From contig NZ_AKJT01000097.1 in assembly GCF_000282195.1 (NCBI RefSeq), forward strand, positions 1-39,862: a DNA stretch of 39,862 nucleotides, written 5' to 3'. Both the position numbers and the translations under genes were made by a program. Origin of the DNA: Pseudomonas sp. GM18. GTDB lineage: Bacteria > Pseudomonadota > Gammaproteobacteria > Pseudomonadales > Pseudomonadaceae. Below the pieces are notes generated by a model, which was not told the origin of the DNA, searched no databases, and was given only the letters and a program-made list of their open reading frames with translations. This document shows positions 32,577-39,862 of this stretch, piece after piece (the first letter of the stretch is position 1; the number at the start of each line of letters is the position of its first letter).

Positions 32577-33992
32577 TTACAAAATCTTGAACGGGATGGT
32601 GGTCACGAGACGGAACTCGTTGATGCTGCCATCCGCCTGGTTTTCGCTGGCACGGTGTGCGGTGTAGGTCGCGCGAACAGTGGTGGCCTTGAGCGGGCCG
32701 CTCTGTACCGCGTACGAAGCGCCGATGCCGTATTCGTAGTGATGCTCGCCGTCCATCGCTTTCACGTCGGAATAGCCGGTGCTGTTGTAGTGAGTACCGT
32801 CGATACCCCAGCCGCGAGCCTGGTAGATGTTGAACTTCAGGCCTGGCACGCCGTATTCGGCCATGTTCAGGCCGTAGGCGATCTGGAAGGATTTCTCGTT
32901 CGGGCCGTTGAAGTCCGACAGCAGGGAGTTGGCCAGGTAAATGCCGTTGGTTTCGTGCAGGTAGTCGAAGTACTCGTTACCGTTCACTTCCTGGTACGAG
33001 AAGGTCAGGCTGTGGGCCTGGTGGGTCAGGCCGAACGACAGGGAGTAGGTGTCGTTGTCGATCTCACCGAGCTTGGCTTTACCTTGGTCCACGGTTTTGT
33101 AGTAGTTCAGGCCGGTGGTCAGGCTCAGGACCTGGCTGTCACCCAATACGTGGGTGGCGCCGAAGTAGTATTGATTCCACAGGTCTTCGGCCTGGGTGCC
33201 CCAGAGGCTGGTGGTCAGACTGGCGAACGGCTGGTAAGTGATACCGGCAGTGTTGACGTGATCGGCTTCGGCATGAGTGTCGCCGTATTCGGAACGGAAC
33301 TTGCGCTGGCTTTCTTCGGTACGCGGAGAGTTGCGGTCGAAAGTGCCGAGGTCAAAGGTCAGGTTTTCCAGTTCTTCACTGTGCAGGCTTACACCTTCGA
33401 AGCTCGAAGGCAGGGCACGGTTACCGATGACATCGACCATCGGGCTGCTGAAGTTCTGGCGACCGGCGGTCAGCGTGGTGTTGGAGATACGGGCCTTGAC
33501 GTTGGCCAGCCCCAGTTTGCTCCACTGACCTTGTGCGTCGCCGCCTTCCTTGGTCAGCGTACGGTTGTTGCCCGCGCCAGGGCGGGTGGTCGGAGCGCCG
33601 CCGTTGTTGGACGCCAGGTCCTTGCGATCACGATCCAGAGCGATGGCGTTGTAGGCCGCCACTTCAGTGCTGAAACCCACGGTGCCTTCAGTGAAACCGG
33701 AGTTGTACTTGACGATAGTGCCCTGAACCCAGTTGATACGACGATCAGTCGGGGTCGATACACCGTCCTTCTTGTAAGCGAACTTGCCGCCGCGCTTCAG
33801 TTGCTCGTTGGCGTACCAGTTACGCGTGCTCCCAGTGATCGATTGGCCTTCGACAAAGCCAGTGGCTTCGCTTTGGGCGCTTTTCTCTTTCACGGTAACG
33901 GGGGTGAACGCCTGGCTCTGGGATTCAGCGTAAGCCGTGGCGGTCACGCTGCTGATGGCCAAGGCCAATAACGCGGTGCTGCTCAGTTTCAT
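32577..33992 (-). CDS. opdP: OprD-family outer-membrane porin, OpdP (OccD3)-like
   Basis: A 471-residue 18-strand porin for small carboxylate or amino-acid substrates; OpdP of P. aeruginosa takes up glycine-glutamate dipeptide. Signal peptide MKLSSTALLALAISSVTATAYA, then OprD-type features: GQSITGSTRNWYANEQLKRG, RRINWVQGTIVKYNSGFTEG, TAGRQNFSSPMVDVIGNRAL, and the C-terminal NEFRLVTTIPFKIL. It lies between two dppA paralogues, like PA4501, which supports a dipeptide role. ATG has AAAGGAGCTTC upstream. The gap on each side is short, so it may share a transcript, but a LacI-type palindrome upstream (34076–34087) suggests its own promoter. Confidence 0.9.
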   Translation of the reverse strand: MKLSSTALLALAISSVTATAYAESQSQAFTPVTVKEKSAQSEATGFVEGQSITGSTRNWYANEQLKRGGKFAYKKDGVSTPTDRRINWVQGTIVKYNSGFTEGTVGFSTEVAAYNAIALDRDRKDLASNNGGAPTTRPGAGNNRTLTKEGGDAQGQWSKLGLANVKARISNTTLTAGRQNFSSPMVDVIGNRALPSSFEGVSLHSEELENLTFDLGTFDRNSPRTEESQRKFRSEYGDTHAEADHVNTAGITYQPFASLTTSLWGTQAEDLWNQYYFGATHVLGDSQVLSLTTGLNYYKTVDQGKAKLGEIDNDTYSLSFGLTHQAHSLTFSYQEVNGNEYFDYLHETNGIYLANSLLSDFNGPNEKSFQIAYGLNMAEYGVPGLKFNIYQARGWGIDGTHYNSTGYSDVKAMDGEHHYEYGIGASYAVQSGPLKATTVRATYTAHRASENQADGSINEFRLVTTIPFKIL

Positions 33993-34075
33993 GGGTGAAG
34001 CTCCTTTACTTTCTTTTTTTAATGCCGGTCTTATGTGGTGATCCGGCTATTTGGTTTAGAACTCATTCAGGCTTC

Positions 34076-34087
34076 GCAAACGTTTGC
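34076..34087. promoter_or_regulatory. LacI/PurR-type palindrome upstream of the opdP-like gene
   Basis: GCAAACGTTTGC is a perfect 12-bp palindrome centred on CG and is very close to the core of PurR/LacI-family operators. CGCAAACGT (34075–34083) also recurs inverted as ACGTTTGCG (34117–34125). It lies 84 bases before the porin ATG. The regulator is not identified. Confidence 0.45.
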
Positions 34088-34128
34088 TGTAGGCCGGATT
34101 GACGAATTACGGCAATACGTTTGCGTGA

Positions 34129-34143
34129 GGGCGGAATCCGCCC
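34129..34143 (-). terminator. Weak hairpin after the second dppA paralogue
   Basis: GGGCGGAATCCGCCC is a 7-bp stem in a 15-base palindrome, 21 bases past the stop of the gene at 34165. No T-run follows, so it may be a stabilising or partial-termination hairpin. Confidence 0.35.
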
Positions 34144-34164
34144 CCAGCGTTTCTGGCTAATCGG

Positions 34165-35766
34165 TTATTGGTCGATACTGACGCCCGAGAACACGTTGCG
34201 ACCGAAGGGGCTGACCTTGAACCCTTCGACTTTGGCGCTCAACGGCTGGTTGACCGTTGAATGGGCGACCGGCGTGATCGGCACCTGCTGCTTGAGGTAC
34301 TGCTGCGCCTGTTTGTAAAGCACGGTGCGCTGGTCGCGATCGGTGACGACCTTGGCCTGCTTGATCAGCTTGTCGTAGGCCGGATCGCACCACATGGAGT
34401 AGTTGTTGCCGCCAATGGCATCGCAGCTGTACAGCGTGCCGAGCCAGTTGTCCGGGTCACCGTTGTCACCGGTCCAGCCAATCAGGCTGATGTCGTGTTC
34501 GCCGTTCTTGGTGCGCTTGATGTACTCGCCCCATTCGTAGCTGACGATCTTGACCTTGAGGCCGATCTTCGCCCAGTCCGCCTGGAGCATTTCGGCCATC
34601 AGCTTGGCGTTGGGGTTGTACGGACGCTGGACCGGCATGGCCCAGAGGGTGATTTCGGTGCCTTCCTTCACGCCGGCAGCCTTGAGCAGTTCCTTGGCTT
34701 TTTCCGGGTTGTAGGCGGCGTCTTTGATAGTGTCGTCGTAGGACCACTGGGTCGGTGGCATGGCGTTGACCGCCAGTTGACCGGCGCCTTGATAGACGGC
34801 GTTGAGAATGCCTTGCTTGTTCACCGCCATGTCCAGCGCCTGGCGCACTTCGAGCTGGTCGAAAGGCTTGTGCCGGACGTTATAGGCGATGTAGCCGAGG
34901 TTGAAGCCGGGTTTCTCGATCAGTTGCAGTTTCGGATCATTCTTCAGTGCGGTCACGTCGGCGGGGCGCGGGTGCAGGGTGATCTGGCATTCATTGGCCT
35001 TGAGCTTCTGCACGCGCACCGAGGCGTCGGTGTTGATGGCGAAAATCAGGTTGTCGAGCTTGACCCGGCTCGGGTCCCAGTACTGCTTGTTGCCGCTGTA
35101 ACGGATGTTGGAGTCTTTCTGGTAGCTCTTGAACACGAACGGCCCGGTGCCGATCGGCTTCTGGTTGATCTCGCTCGGCTTGCCGGCCGCGAGCAACTGG
35201 TCGGCGTATTCGGCGGACAGGATGGCGGCGAAGCTCATGGCGATGTTCTGGATGAACGCGGCGTCGACATTGTTAAGCGTCATCACCACGGTCAGCGGCC
35301 CGGTCTTCTCGACCTTGGCGATGTTCTTGTTCAGGCTCATCCCGTTGAAATACGGGAACTCGGTCGGATAAGCCTTACGGAAAGGGTGCTGCGGATCGAG
35401 CATGCGATTGAAGGTGAACAGCACGTCGTCGGCGTTGAAGTCGCGGGTCGGCGTGAAGTATTTGGTCGTGTGAAATTTCACCCCCTCGCGCAGGTGAAAC
35501 GTGTACTTGAGGCCGTCCTCGGAAATATCCCAGCGGGTTGCCAGGCCTGGTACGACATTAGTGGCGCCTTTTTCGAACTCTGCCAAACGGTTGTACAGCG
35601 GCTCGGCGGCGTCGTTGTCGGTCGCAGTGGTGTACTGCGCCGTATCGAAACCGGCGGGGCTGCCTTCGGAGCAGAACACCAGGCTGTTGTTGGCGGCCTG
35701 GCTGATGGAAGTGGCGGCCAACAGGCCGGTGCCCAGCAATGCGGATAAAACCAAGGAATGGCGCAT
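34165..35766 (-). CDS. dppA: Periplasmic dipeptide-binding protein, DppA paralogue
   Basis: A 533-residue family-5 solute-binding protein. Signal peptide MRHSLVLSALLGTGLLAATS…SQA, then the mature start NNSLVFCSEGSPAGFDTAQY. Core motifs GLATRWDISEDGLKYTFHLR, PTQWSYDDTIKDAAYNPEKA and GDNGDPDNWLGTLYSCDAIG are shared with the two genes to its right. Soluble, no lipobox. I chose ATG 35766, with GAGGGAGCGTC upstream, over ATG 35796, which adds 10 residues before the signal peptide. By order it resembles PA4500. It has its own 5' region with the AGTCCTAAAGA motif, so it may be regulated apart from dppBCDF. Confidence 0.92.
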   Translation of the reverse strand: MRHSLVLSALLGTGLLAATSISQAANNSLVFCSEGSPAGFDTAQYTTATDNDAAEPLYNRLAEFEKGATNVVPGLATRWDISEDGLKYTFHLREGVKFHTTKYFTPTRDFNADDVLFTFNRMLDPQHPFRKAYPTEFPYFNGMSLNKNIAKVEKTGPLTVVMTLNNVDAAFIQNIAMSFAAILSAEYADQLLAAGKPSEINQKPIGTGPFVFKSYQKDSNIRYSGNKQYWDPSRVKLDNLIFAINTDASVRVQKLKANECQITLHPRPADVTALKNDPKLQLIEKPGFNLGYIAYNVRHKPFDQLEVRQALDMAVNKQGILNAVYQGAGQLAVNAMPPTQWSYDDTIKDAAYNPEKAKELLKAAGVKEGTEITLWAMPVQRPYNPNAKLMAEMLQADWAKIGLKVKIVSYEWGEYIKRTKNGEHDISLIGWTGDNGDPDNWLGTLYSCDAIGGNNYSMWCDPAYDKLIKQAKVVTDRDQRTVLYKQAQQYLKQQVPITPVAHSTVNQPLSAKVEGFKVSPFGRNVFSGVSIDQ

Positions 35767-36067
35767 GACGCTCCCTCTTTTTGTAGTGTTATTCAATGCG
35801 CCGCGATCCCGTCCGGGGACGTTGTGGCTGCATTGAGCTCAAACCAATACGGGCAGCAAACCGATTGCCCACACAATCACTGGTCAGAACCCGACGGTAG
35901 GTGCCGTGGGTCTGGCAGTAAATGCGCTGAGTCCTAAAGACTCGTAGGAAAAGGCAACGCGTCCTAACCCCTGGCTGCATCAGACAGCGGATTTGGATGT
36001 AGGCAGATTCCTAGCTTCTCGGCAGAAAAAAGCAGCGGCGACGCTGAAACGTCGCCGCTGCCTTTTC
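35767..36067. other. Gene-free region between two dppA paralogues
   Basis: The 301 bases contain the strong terminator at 36026–36061 next to the following gene's stop and, in the middle, AGTCCTAAAGA (35930–35940), an 11-base motif repeated upstream of the next paralogue (37804–37814). On the minus strand the first copy lies in GAGTCTTTAGGACTC, a five-base dyad. No clear -35/-10 pair and no coding frame worth calling was found. Confidence 0.6.
36026..36061 (-). terminator. Intrinsic terminator of the third dppA paralogue
   Basis: A perfect 12-bp stem, GCAGCGGCGACG (36032–36043) with CGTCGCCGCTGC (36050–36061), six-base loop, then TTTTTT on the minus strand. It directly follows the stop at 36068, so this gene is transcriptionally separate from the one downstream. 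Confidence 0.93.
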
Positions 36068-37693
36068 TTATTTGCTGACGCTGACGCCGTAGAAGGAGTT
36101 CAAGCCAAATGGGCTGATCTTGAAGTCCTGCACGTTGGCGCGCATGGGTTGGAACACCGTCGAGTGAGCGATAGGTGTCATTGGAACAGCATCTTTGAGG
36201 ACGTGTTGCGCCTGTTTGTACAGTTCGGTGCGCTTGGCCTGATCGGTGGTGCGTTTGGCTTCCTTGACGAGGCCGTCGAATTTCTTGTCGCACCATTTGG
36301 AGAAGTTGTTGCCACTCAGGGAGTCGCAACCAAACAACACGTTGAGCCAGTTGTCCGGATCACCATTGTCACCGCTCCAGCCAATGATCATGGCCTGGTT
36401 CTCGCCACCTTTGGAACGCTTGATGTACTCGCCCCACTCGTAGCTGGTGATCTTGACGTTCAGGCCGATCTTCTTCCAGTCGGACTGGAGCATTTCAGCC
36501 ATCAGCTTGGCGTTCGGGTTGTACGGACGCTGTACCGGCATCGCCCACAGAACGATTTCGGTGCCTTCCTTGACGCCGGCTTCCTTGAGCAGCTGCTTGG
36601 CTTTCTCAGGATCGTACTTGGCATCCTTGATAGTGGTGTCGTAGGACCATTGGGTCGGCGGCATGGCGTTGACGGCCAGTTGGCCTGCGCCCTGATAAAC
36701 CGAGTCGATGATCTGCGGCTTGTTGACTGCCATGTCCAGCGCCTGACGAACTCGCAGGTCGGCCAGCGGGTTCGGCTCGTTGCTGCCCTTGACCTTGTCC
36801 ATCACGTTGTAGGCGATGTAACCCAGGTTGAAACCGGCCTGGTCAGGCAGCTTCAGATCCTTGTCTTCTTTCAGCGCTTTCAGGTCGGCTGGACGCGGGA
36901 ACAGAGTGATCTGGCACTCGTTCTTCTTCAGCTTCTGGATACGTACCGACGGGTCGGTGGTGATGGCAAAGATCAGGTTGTCGATCTTCACATCATCAGG
37001 CTTCCAGTAGTCCTTGTTCCCGGTGTAGCGGATGTTGGAGTCTTTCTGGTAGCTCTTGAACACGAACGGGCCAGTGCCGACCGGTTTCTGGTTGATGTCG
37101 GCAGCCTTACCTTCCTTGAGCAGCTGGGCAGCGTACTCGGCGGACTGGATCGAGGCGAAGCTCATGGCCATGTTCTGGATGAACGCGGCGTCTACATCTT
37201 TGAGGGTGAACTTGACGGTGTGGTCGTCGACTTTATCGATCTTGGTGATGTTGGTGTCCATCCCCATGTCGGTGAAGTACGGGAATTCGGTCGGGTAGGC
37301 CTTACGGAACGGGTCATCCTTGTTAATCATGCGATTGAAGGTGAACAGCACGTCGTCGGCGTTGAACTCACGCGTCGGCTTGAAATACGGGGTGGTGTGG
37401 AACTTGACGCCTTCACGCAGGTGGAAAGTGTAAGTCAGGCCGTCACTGGAGATGTCCCACTTGGTCGCCAGGCCAGGAATCACGGCGGTGCCGCCGCGCT
37501 CGAACTGGGTCAGGCGGTTGAACATGGTTTCTGCAGAGGCGTCGAAGTCGGTTCCGGTGGTGTACTGACCTGGGTCGAAACCGGCCGGGCTTCCTTCGGA
37601 GCAGAACACCAGGTTCGTCGCCGCTTGGGCGAAAGGTGCACTGGCTAACAGGCTTGCGCCGACTAAAAACGGAATGACCGCGTGTTTAAGCAT
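36068..37693 (-). CDS. dppA: Periplasmic dipeptide-binding protein, DppA paralogue with a loop insertion
   Basis: A 541-residue family-5 solute-binding protein. Signal peptide MLKHAVIPFLVGASLLASAP…AQA, mature start ATNLVFCSEGSPAGFD. Compared with its two neighbours it has about eight extra residues at YNVMDKVKGSNEPNPLADLR, where the others read YNVRHKPFDQLE and YNVTHPPLDQLK. The insertion lies in the ligand-binding half and may alter specificity (inference). The rest (GLATKWDISSDGLTYTFHLR, GDNGDPDNWLNVLFGCDSLS) is closely shared. I chose ATG 37693 with TGAGGCCACC upstream; ATG 37786 and 37717 give long unrelated N-termini. Flanked by its own terminator and a 258-base upstream region. Confidence 0.92.
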   Translation of the reverse strand: MLKHAVIPFLVGASLLASAPFAQAATNLVFCSEGSPAGFDPGQYTTGTDFDASAETMFNRLTQFERGGTAVIPGLATKWDISSDGLTYTFHLREGVKFHTTPYFKPTREFNADDVLFTFNRMINKDDPFRKAYPTEFPYFTDMGMDTNITKIDKVDDHTVKFTLKDVDAAFIQNMAMSFASIQSAEYAAQLLKEGKAADINQKPVGTGPFVFKSYQKDSNIRYTGNKDYWKPDDVKIDNLIFAITTDPSVRIQKLKKNECQITLFPRPADLKALKEDKDLKLPDQAGFNLGYIAYNVMDKVKGSNEPNPLADLRVRQALDMAVNKPQIIDSVYQGAGQLAVNAMPPTQWSYDTTIKDAKYDPEKAKQLLKEAGVKEGTEIVLWAMPVQRPYNPNAKLMAEMLQSDWKKIGLNVKITSYEWGEYIKRSKGGENQAMIIGWSGDNGDPDNWLNVLFGCDSLSGNNFSKWCDKKFDGLVKEAKRTTDQAKRTELYKQAQHVLKDAVPMTPIAHSTVFQPMRANVQDFKISPFGLNSFYGVSVSK

Positions 37694-37914
37694 GGTGGCC
37701 TCATGATTTGTTGTCATTTTTGGAATTAGAGGACGACCTCGTGAGTCGACCTGCGGATACTTATGCAGGGGCCATACCCAATGCAAGATCCTGAGTGGTC
37801 ACAAGTCCTAAAGAGTGGCACGAACGTACCTTAATGTCGCATATGTATAAATAGTGACGTATTTGACCGTTTGCACAGGTTTTTTACGGTGCAAAACGCG
37901 CACCGATAAGGGGC

Positions 37915-37940
37915 AACCGGGGCGTCCGACGCACCCGGTT
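37915..37940 (-). terminator. Hairpin after the fourth dppA paralogue
   Basis: AACCGGGGCGTC and GACGCACCCGGTT arms (37915–37940) make a long GC-rich hairpin with one or two mismatches, 12 bases after the stop at 37952. No T-run follows, so termination is uncertain. Confidence 0.5.
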
Positions 37941-37951
37941 GGAGCCTGGTG

Positions 37952-39562
37952 TTACTTATTTATACCCACACCATAGAACGGTGTGAGGCCAAACGGGCTG
38001 ATTTTGAAGTCGGTGACTTCCTTGCGCAGTGGCTGGAACACCGTCGAGTTGGCAATCGGTGTGATAGGTACTTGTTGCTTAAGGATTTGCTGTGCCTGTT
38101 GGTACAGTTTGACCCGCTGCTGTTTGTCCGTGGACACCTTGGCTTGCTGCACCAGTTTGTCGTAGGCCGGGTCACACCATTTGGCGTAGTTGCTACCTTT
38201 CACCGCAGCGCAGCTGTAGAGCACGCCGAGCCAGTTGTCCGGGTCACCGTTGTCGCCGGTCCAGCCGTAGATCATCGCGTCATGTTCGCCGTTCTTGGCG
38301 CGCTTGATGTACTCGCCCCATTCATAGCTGACAATGTTGGCCTTGATCCCGACTTTCTCCCAATCCTGCTGGATCATCTGTGCCGACATCCGCGCATTGG
38401 GGTTGGAGGCGCGCTGCACGGTCATGGCCCACAAATCGATGGTGGTGCCAGGTGCAACCCCTGCTTCTTTCAGTAGCGCGCGGGCCTTGGTCGGGTCGTG
38501 CGGGGCGTCCTTGATGCTCGGGTCATACGACCATTGCGCCGGTGGCAAAGCGTTCTGCGCCAGTTGCCCGGCACTCTGGTAGACAGCCTTGATGATCGCC
38601 GGCTTGTCGATGGCCATGTCCAGCGCCTGACGCACCTTGAGCTGGTCCAGCGGCGGGTGGGTCACGTTGTAGGCGAGGAAGCCGAGGTTGAAACCGGCTT
38701 GCTTGAGCACCCTTAGATTCGGGTCTTGCTCCATCACTTCGATGTCTGCCGGGCGTGGGTAGCCGCTGACCTGGCACTCGCCGGCCTTGAGTTTCTGCAA
38801 GCGCACGGCGGCGTCCGGGGTGATCGAGAAAATCAGGTTGTCGAGTTTCACGTCCTCGGGTTTCCAGTAGGCCTTGTTGGCGGCGTAGCGGATCTGCGAG
38901 TCCTTTTGGTAGCGCTTGAACACGAACGGGCCGGTGCCGACCGGTTTCTGGTTGAGGTCGGCGGCTTTGCCTTCTTTCAAAAGTTGGGCGGCGTATTCGG
39001 CGGACTGCACCGAGGCGAAGCTCATGGCGAGGTTTTGCACGAACGCGGCGTCGACGTTGTTCAGGCTGAAGCGCACGGTGTGGTCGTCGATCTTGTCGAT
39101 GCTTTTGATCGTGGTGTTCAGGTCCATGTCGGTGAAGTACGGCGACTCGGCGGGGTAGGCCTTGCGGAAGGCGTTTTCCGGGTCGAGCAGGCGCTGGAAG
39201 GTGAACAGCACGTCGTCGGCGTTGAAGTCGCGGGTGGGGGTGAAGTAGTCGGTGGTGTGGAATTTCACGCCGTCGCGCAGGTGGAAGGTGTAGGTGAGGC
39301 CGTCCTCGGACACGTCCCATTTTGTTGCCAGGCCGGGTTCGATTTCGGTGCCGCCGCGTTTGAATTGGGTGAGGCGGTTGAAGACGGTTTCGGCGGAGGC
39401 GTCGAAGTCGGTGCCGCTGGTGTATTGGCTGGGGTCGAATCCGGCGGGGCTGGCTTCGGAGCAGTAGACCAGGGTGGTGGCGGCTTGTGCGGTTTGTGCG
39501 AGTGATGCGGTTGTGGCGAGGGCGAGTGCGAGCAGGAGTGGTTTGACGGTGGTTCTTTCCAT
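37952..39562 (-). CDS. dppA: Periplasmic dipeptide-binding protein, DppA paralogue (rightmost)
   Basis: A 536-residue family-5 solute-binding protein. Signal peptide MERTTVKPLLLALALATT…AQA, then ATTLVYCSEASPAGFDPSQY. It shares GLATKWDVSEDGLTYTFHLR, PAQWSYDPSIKDAPHDPTKA and GDNGDPDNWLGVLYSCAAVK with its neighbours, and is closest to the gene at 36068. Soluble. I chose ATG 39562, with GGGGACTCC upstream; an in-frame ATG at 39664 adds 34 Pro-rich residues that do not look like a leader. The 5' ~200 bases are strongly G/T-biased on the plus strand, but the amino-acid sequence is normal. Its natural ligand is unknown. Confidence 0.92.
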   Translation of the reverse strand: MERTTVKPLLLALALATTASLAQTAQAATTLVYCSEASPAGFDPSQYTSGTDFDASAETVFNRLTQFKRGGTEIEPGLATKWDVSEDGLTYTFHLRDGVKFHTTDYFTPTRDFNADDVLFTFQRLLDPENAFRKAYPAESPYFTDMDLNTTIKSIDKIDDHTVRFSLNNVDAAFVQNLAMSFASVQSAEYAAQLLKEGKAADLNQKPVGTGPFVFKRYQKDSQIRYAANKAYWKPEDVKLDNLIFSITPDAAVRLQKLKAGECQVSGYPRPADIEVMEQDPNLRVLKQAGFNLGFLAYNVTHPPLDQLKVRQALDMAIDKPAIIKAVYQSAGQLAQNALPPAQWSYDPSIKDAPHDPTKARALLKEAGVAPGTTIDLWAMTVQRASNPNARMSAQMIQQDWEKVGIKANIVSYEWGEYIKRAKNGEHDAMIYGWTGDNGDPDNWLGVLYSCAAVKGSNYAKWCDPAYDKLVQQAKVSTDKQQRVKLYQQAQQILKQQVPITPIANSTVFQPLRKEVTDFKISPFGLTPFYGVGINK

Positions 39563-39689
39563 GGAGTCCCCGGGATTTGCGCGGTGGTGTTTTTTGGAGG
39601 GTAGCGTTGTTGGCGGGGCGGGCGGAAATATCGTTTTTTGAGGGGGACCCCTTTGTTGTGGCATACCCCCGGATTATTCGGGATCTTGG

Positions 39690-39703
39690 CGGCCTTCGGG
39701 CCG
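39690..39703. other. UUCG-type hairpin upstream of the rightmost dppA
   Basis: CGGCC (39690–39694), TTCG loop, GGCCG (39699–39703): a stable tetraloop hairpin about 130 bases before the dppA start, role unknown. The region 39563–39689 between gene and hairpin has no coding frame I support and no clear promoter. Confidence 0.45.
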
Positions 39704-39707
39704 ACCA

Positions 39708-39862
39708 TGTTCTTGTTGACTGAGTACATATCCGTTGCTGCGGTAACGGCAGCTGGCGGTTTCGCCCTTACGGCGACTCCCTTTTTTACAAACGCCTAAA
39801 AAAGGAAGCAAAAAACGCTCGCCCAAGCGTCCGGCCCCTCGCTAAGGCTCGGCGTTCCTTCG
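39708..39862. repeat. Dispersed Pseudomonas intergenic repeat, partial (runs off the right edge)
   Basis: The stretch GAGTACATATCCGTTGCTGC, GGTTTCGCCCTTACGGCGA and ACGCTCGCCCAAGCG, followed by GGCTCGGCGTTCC, is a sequence type I recognise, from memory, as recurring many times between genes in fluorescens/putida-group genomes. Its origin is not clear to me. The edge cuts it, so its full length is unknown. Confidence 0.5.

Noticed and set aside
35993..37648. Long open frame (551 codons) antisense to a dppA paralogue
   Set aside because: Similar frames appear opposite all four dppA genes, as expected from their shared codon pattern; no independent evidence.
37816..37832. Sigma-54-like TGGCACG sequence
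   Set aside because: The -12 element is absent at the right spacing and it points away from any downstream gene.
1..39862. Phage, toxin-antitoxin, restriction or other defence system
   Set aside because: No gene in the window resembles such functions; all larger genes are assigned to metabolism, transport, translation or signalling, or to the conserved DUF1631 family.

Overview
The window looks like chromosome from a Pseudomonas of the fluorescens group. It is GC-rich, its proteins are closely Pseudomonas-like, and the gene order nadC – DUF1631 gene – ampD – ampE – MCP … piuB – piuA – piuC – Sel1 gene … speC, plus a dpp/opdP block, is close to what I remember of the PA4496–PA4524 region of P. 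aeruginosa. It also carries REPIN and other intergenic repeats typical of this group. I see no prophage, transposase, CRISPR array, tRNA or rRNA. Most of it is ordinary chromosomal backbone, with a few regulatory and repeat structures that deserve attention.

Layout. 1–479: 5' part of nadC (minus strand, cut by the left edge). 747–2954: large DUF1631 protein. 3019–4427: ampD-ampE (cell-wall recycling and beta-lactamase signalling), overlapping by 4 bases. 4486–4640: long perfect inverted repeat. 4777–6807: chemoreceptor. 6808–6929: REPIN. 6955–8730: tatD-like nuclease and the LacI-type regulator fruR on the minus strand, divergent from fruB-fruK-fruA (9032–14591), a complete fructose phosphotransferase operon with a Cra/FruR operator between them. 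14658–16199: Tat-exported PhoD phosphatase with a candidate PHO box. 16337–22912: iron-uptake block (flavoreductase piuB, TonB receptor piuA, and divergently piuC plus a Sel1-repeat protein) with Fur-like promoters. Two near-identical copies of a ~115-bp palindromic repeat flank this block in opposite orientations. 23094–24257: ornithine decarboxylase speC, preceded by a ~200-nt leader holding an intrinsic-terminator hairpin. 24743–26326: release factor 3 (prfC). 26611–26826: small secreted acidic protein of unknown function. 26939–39562 (minus strand): dipeptide ABC transporter dppBCDF with four DppA-type periplasmic binding proteins and an OprD-family porin (opdP-like). The right edge (about 39,708 to the end) holds part of what I recognise as a dispersed Pseudomonas intergenic repeat.

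How the genes work together. FruB, FruK and FruA take up fructose, phosphorylate it to fructose-1-phosphate and then to fructose-1,6-bisphosphate. FruR senses fructose-1-phosphate. PiuA imports iron siderophores, PiuB is a likely inner-membrane iron reductase and PiuC an Fe(II)/2-oxoglutarate oxygenase. OpdP would admit dipeptides through the outer membrane, the four DppA paralogues would capture different peptides, and one DppBCDF complex would import them.

The best candidates for something undescribed are the speC leader with its attenuator-like hairpin and overlapping small ORFs, the inverted repeat pair flanking the iron block, the modular repeat core shared by two otherwise different repeat elements, and the LacI-type palindrome ahead of the porin gene. 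None of these could be verified by search here.
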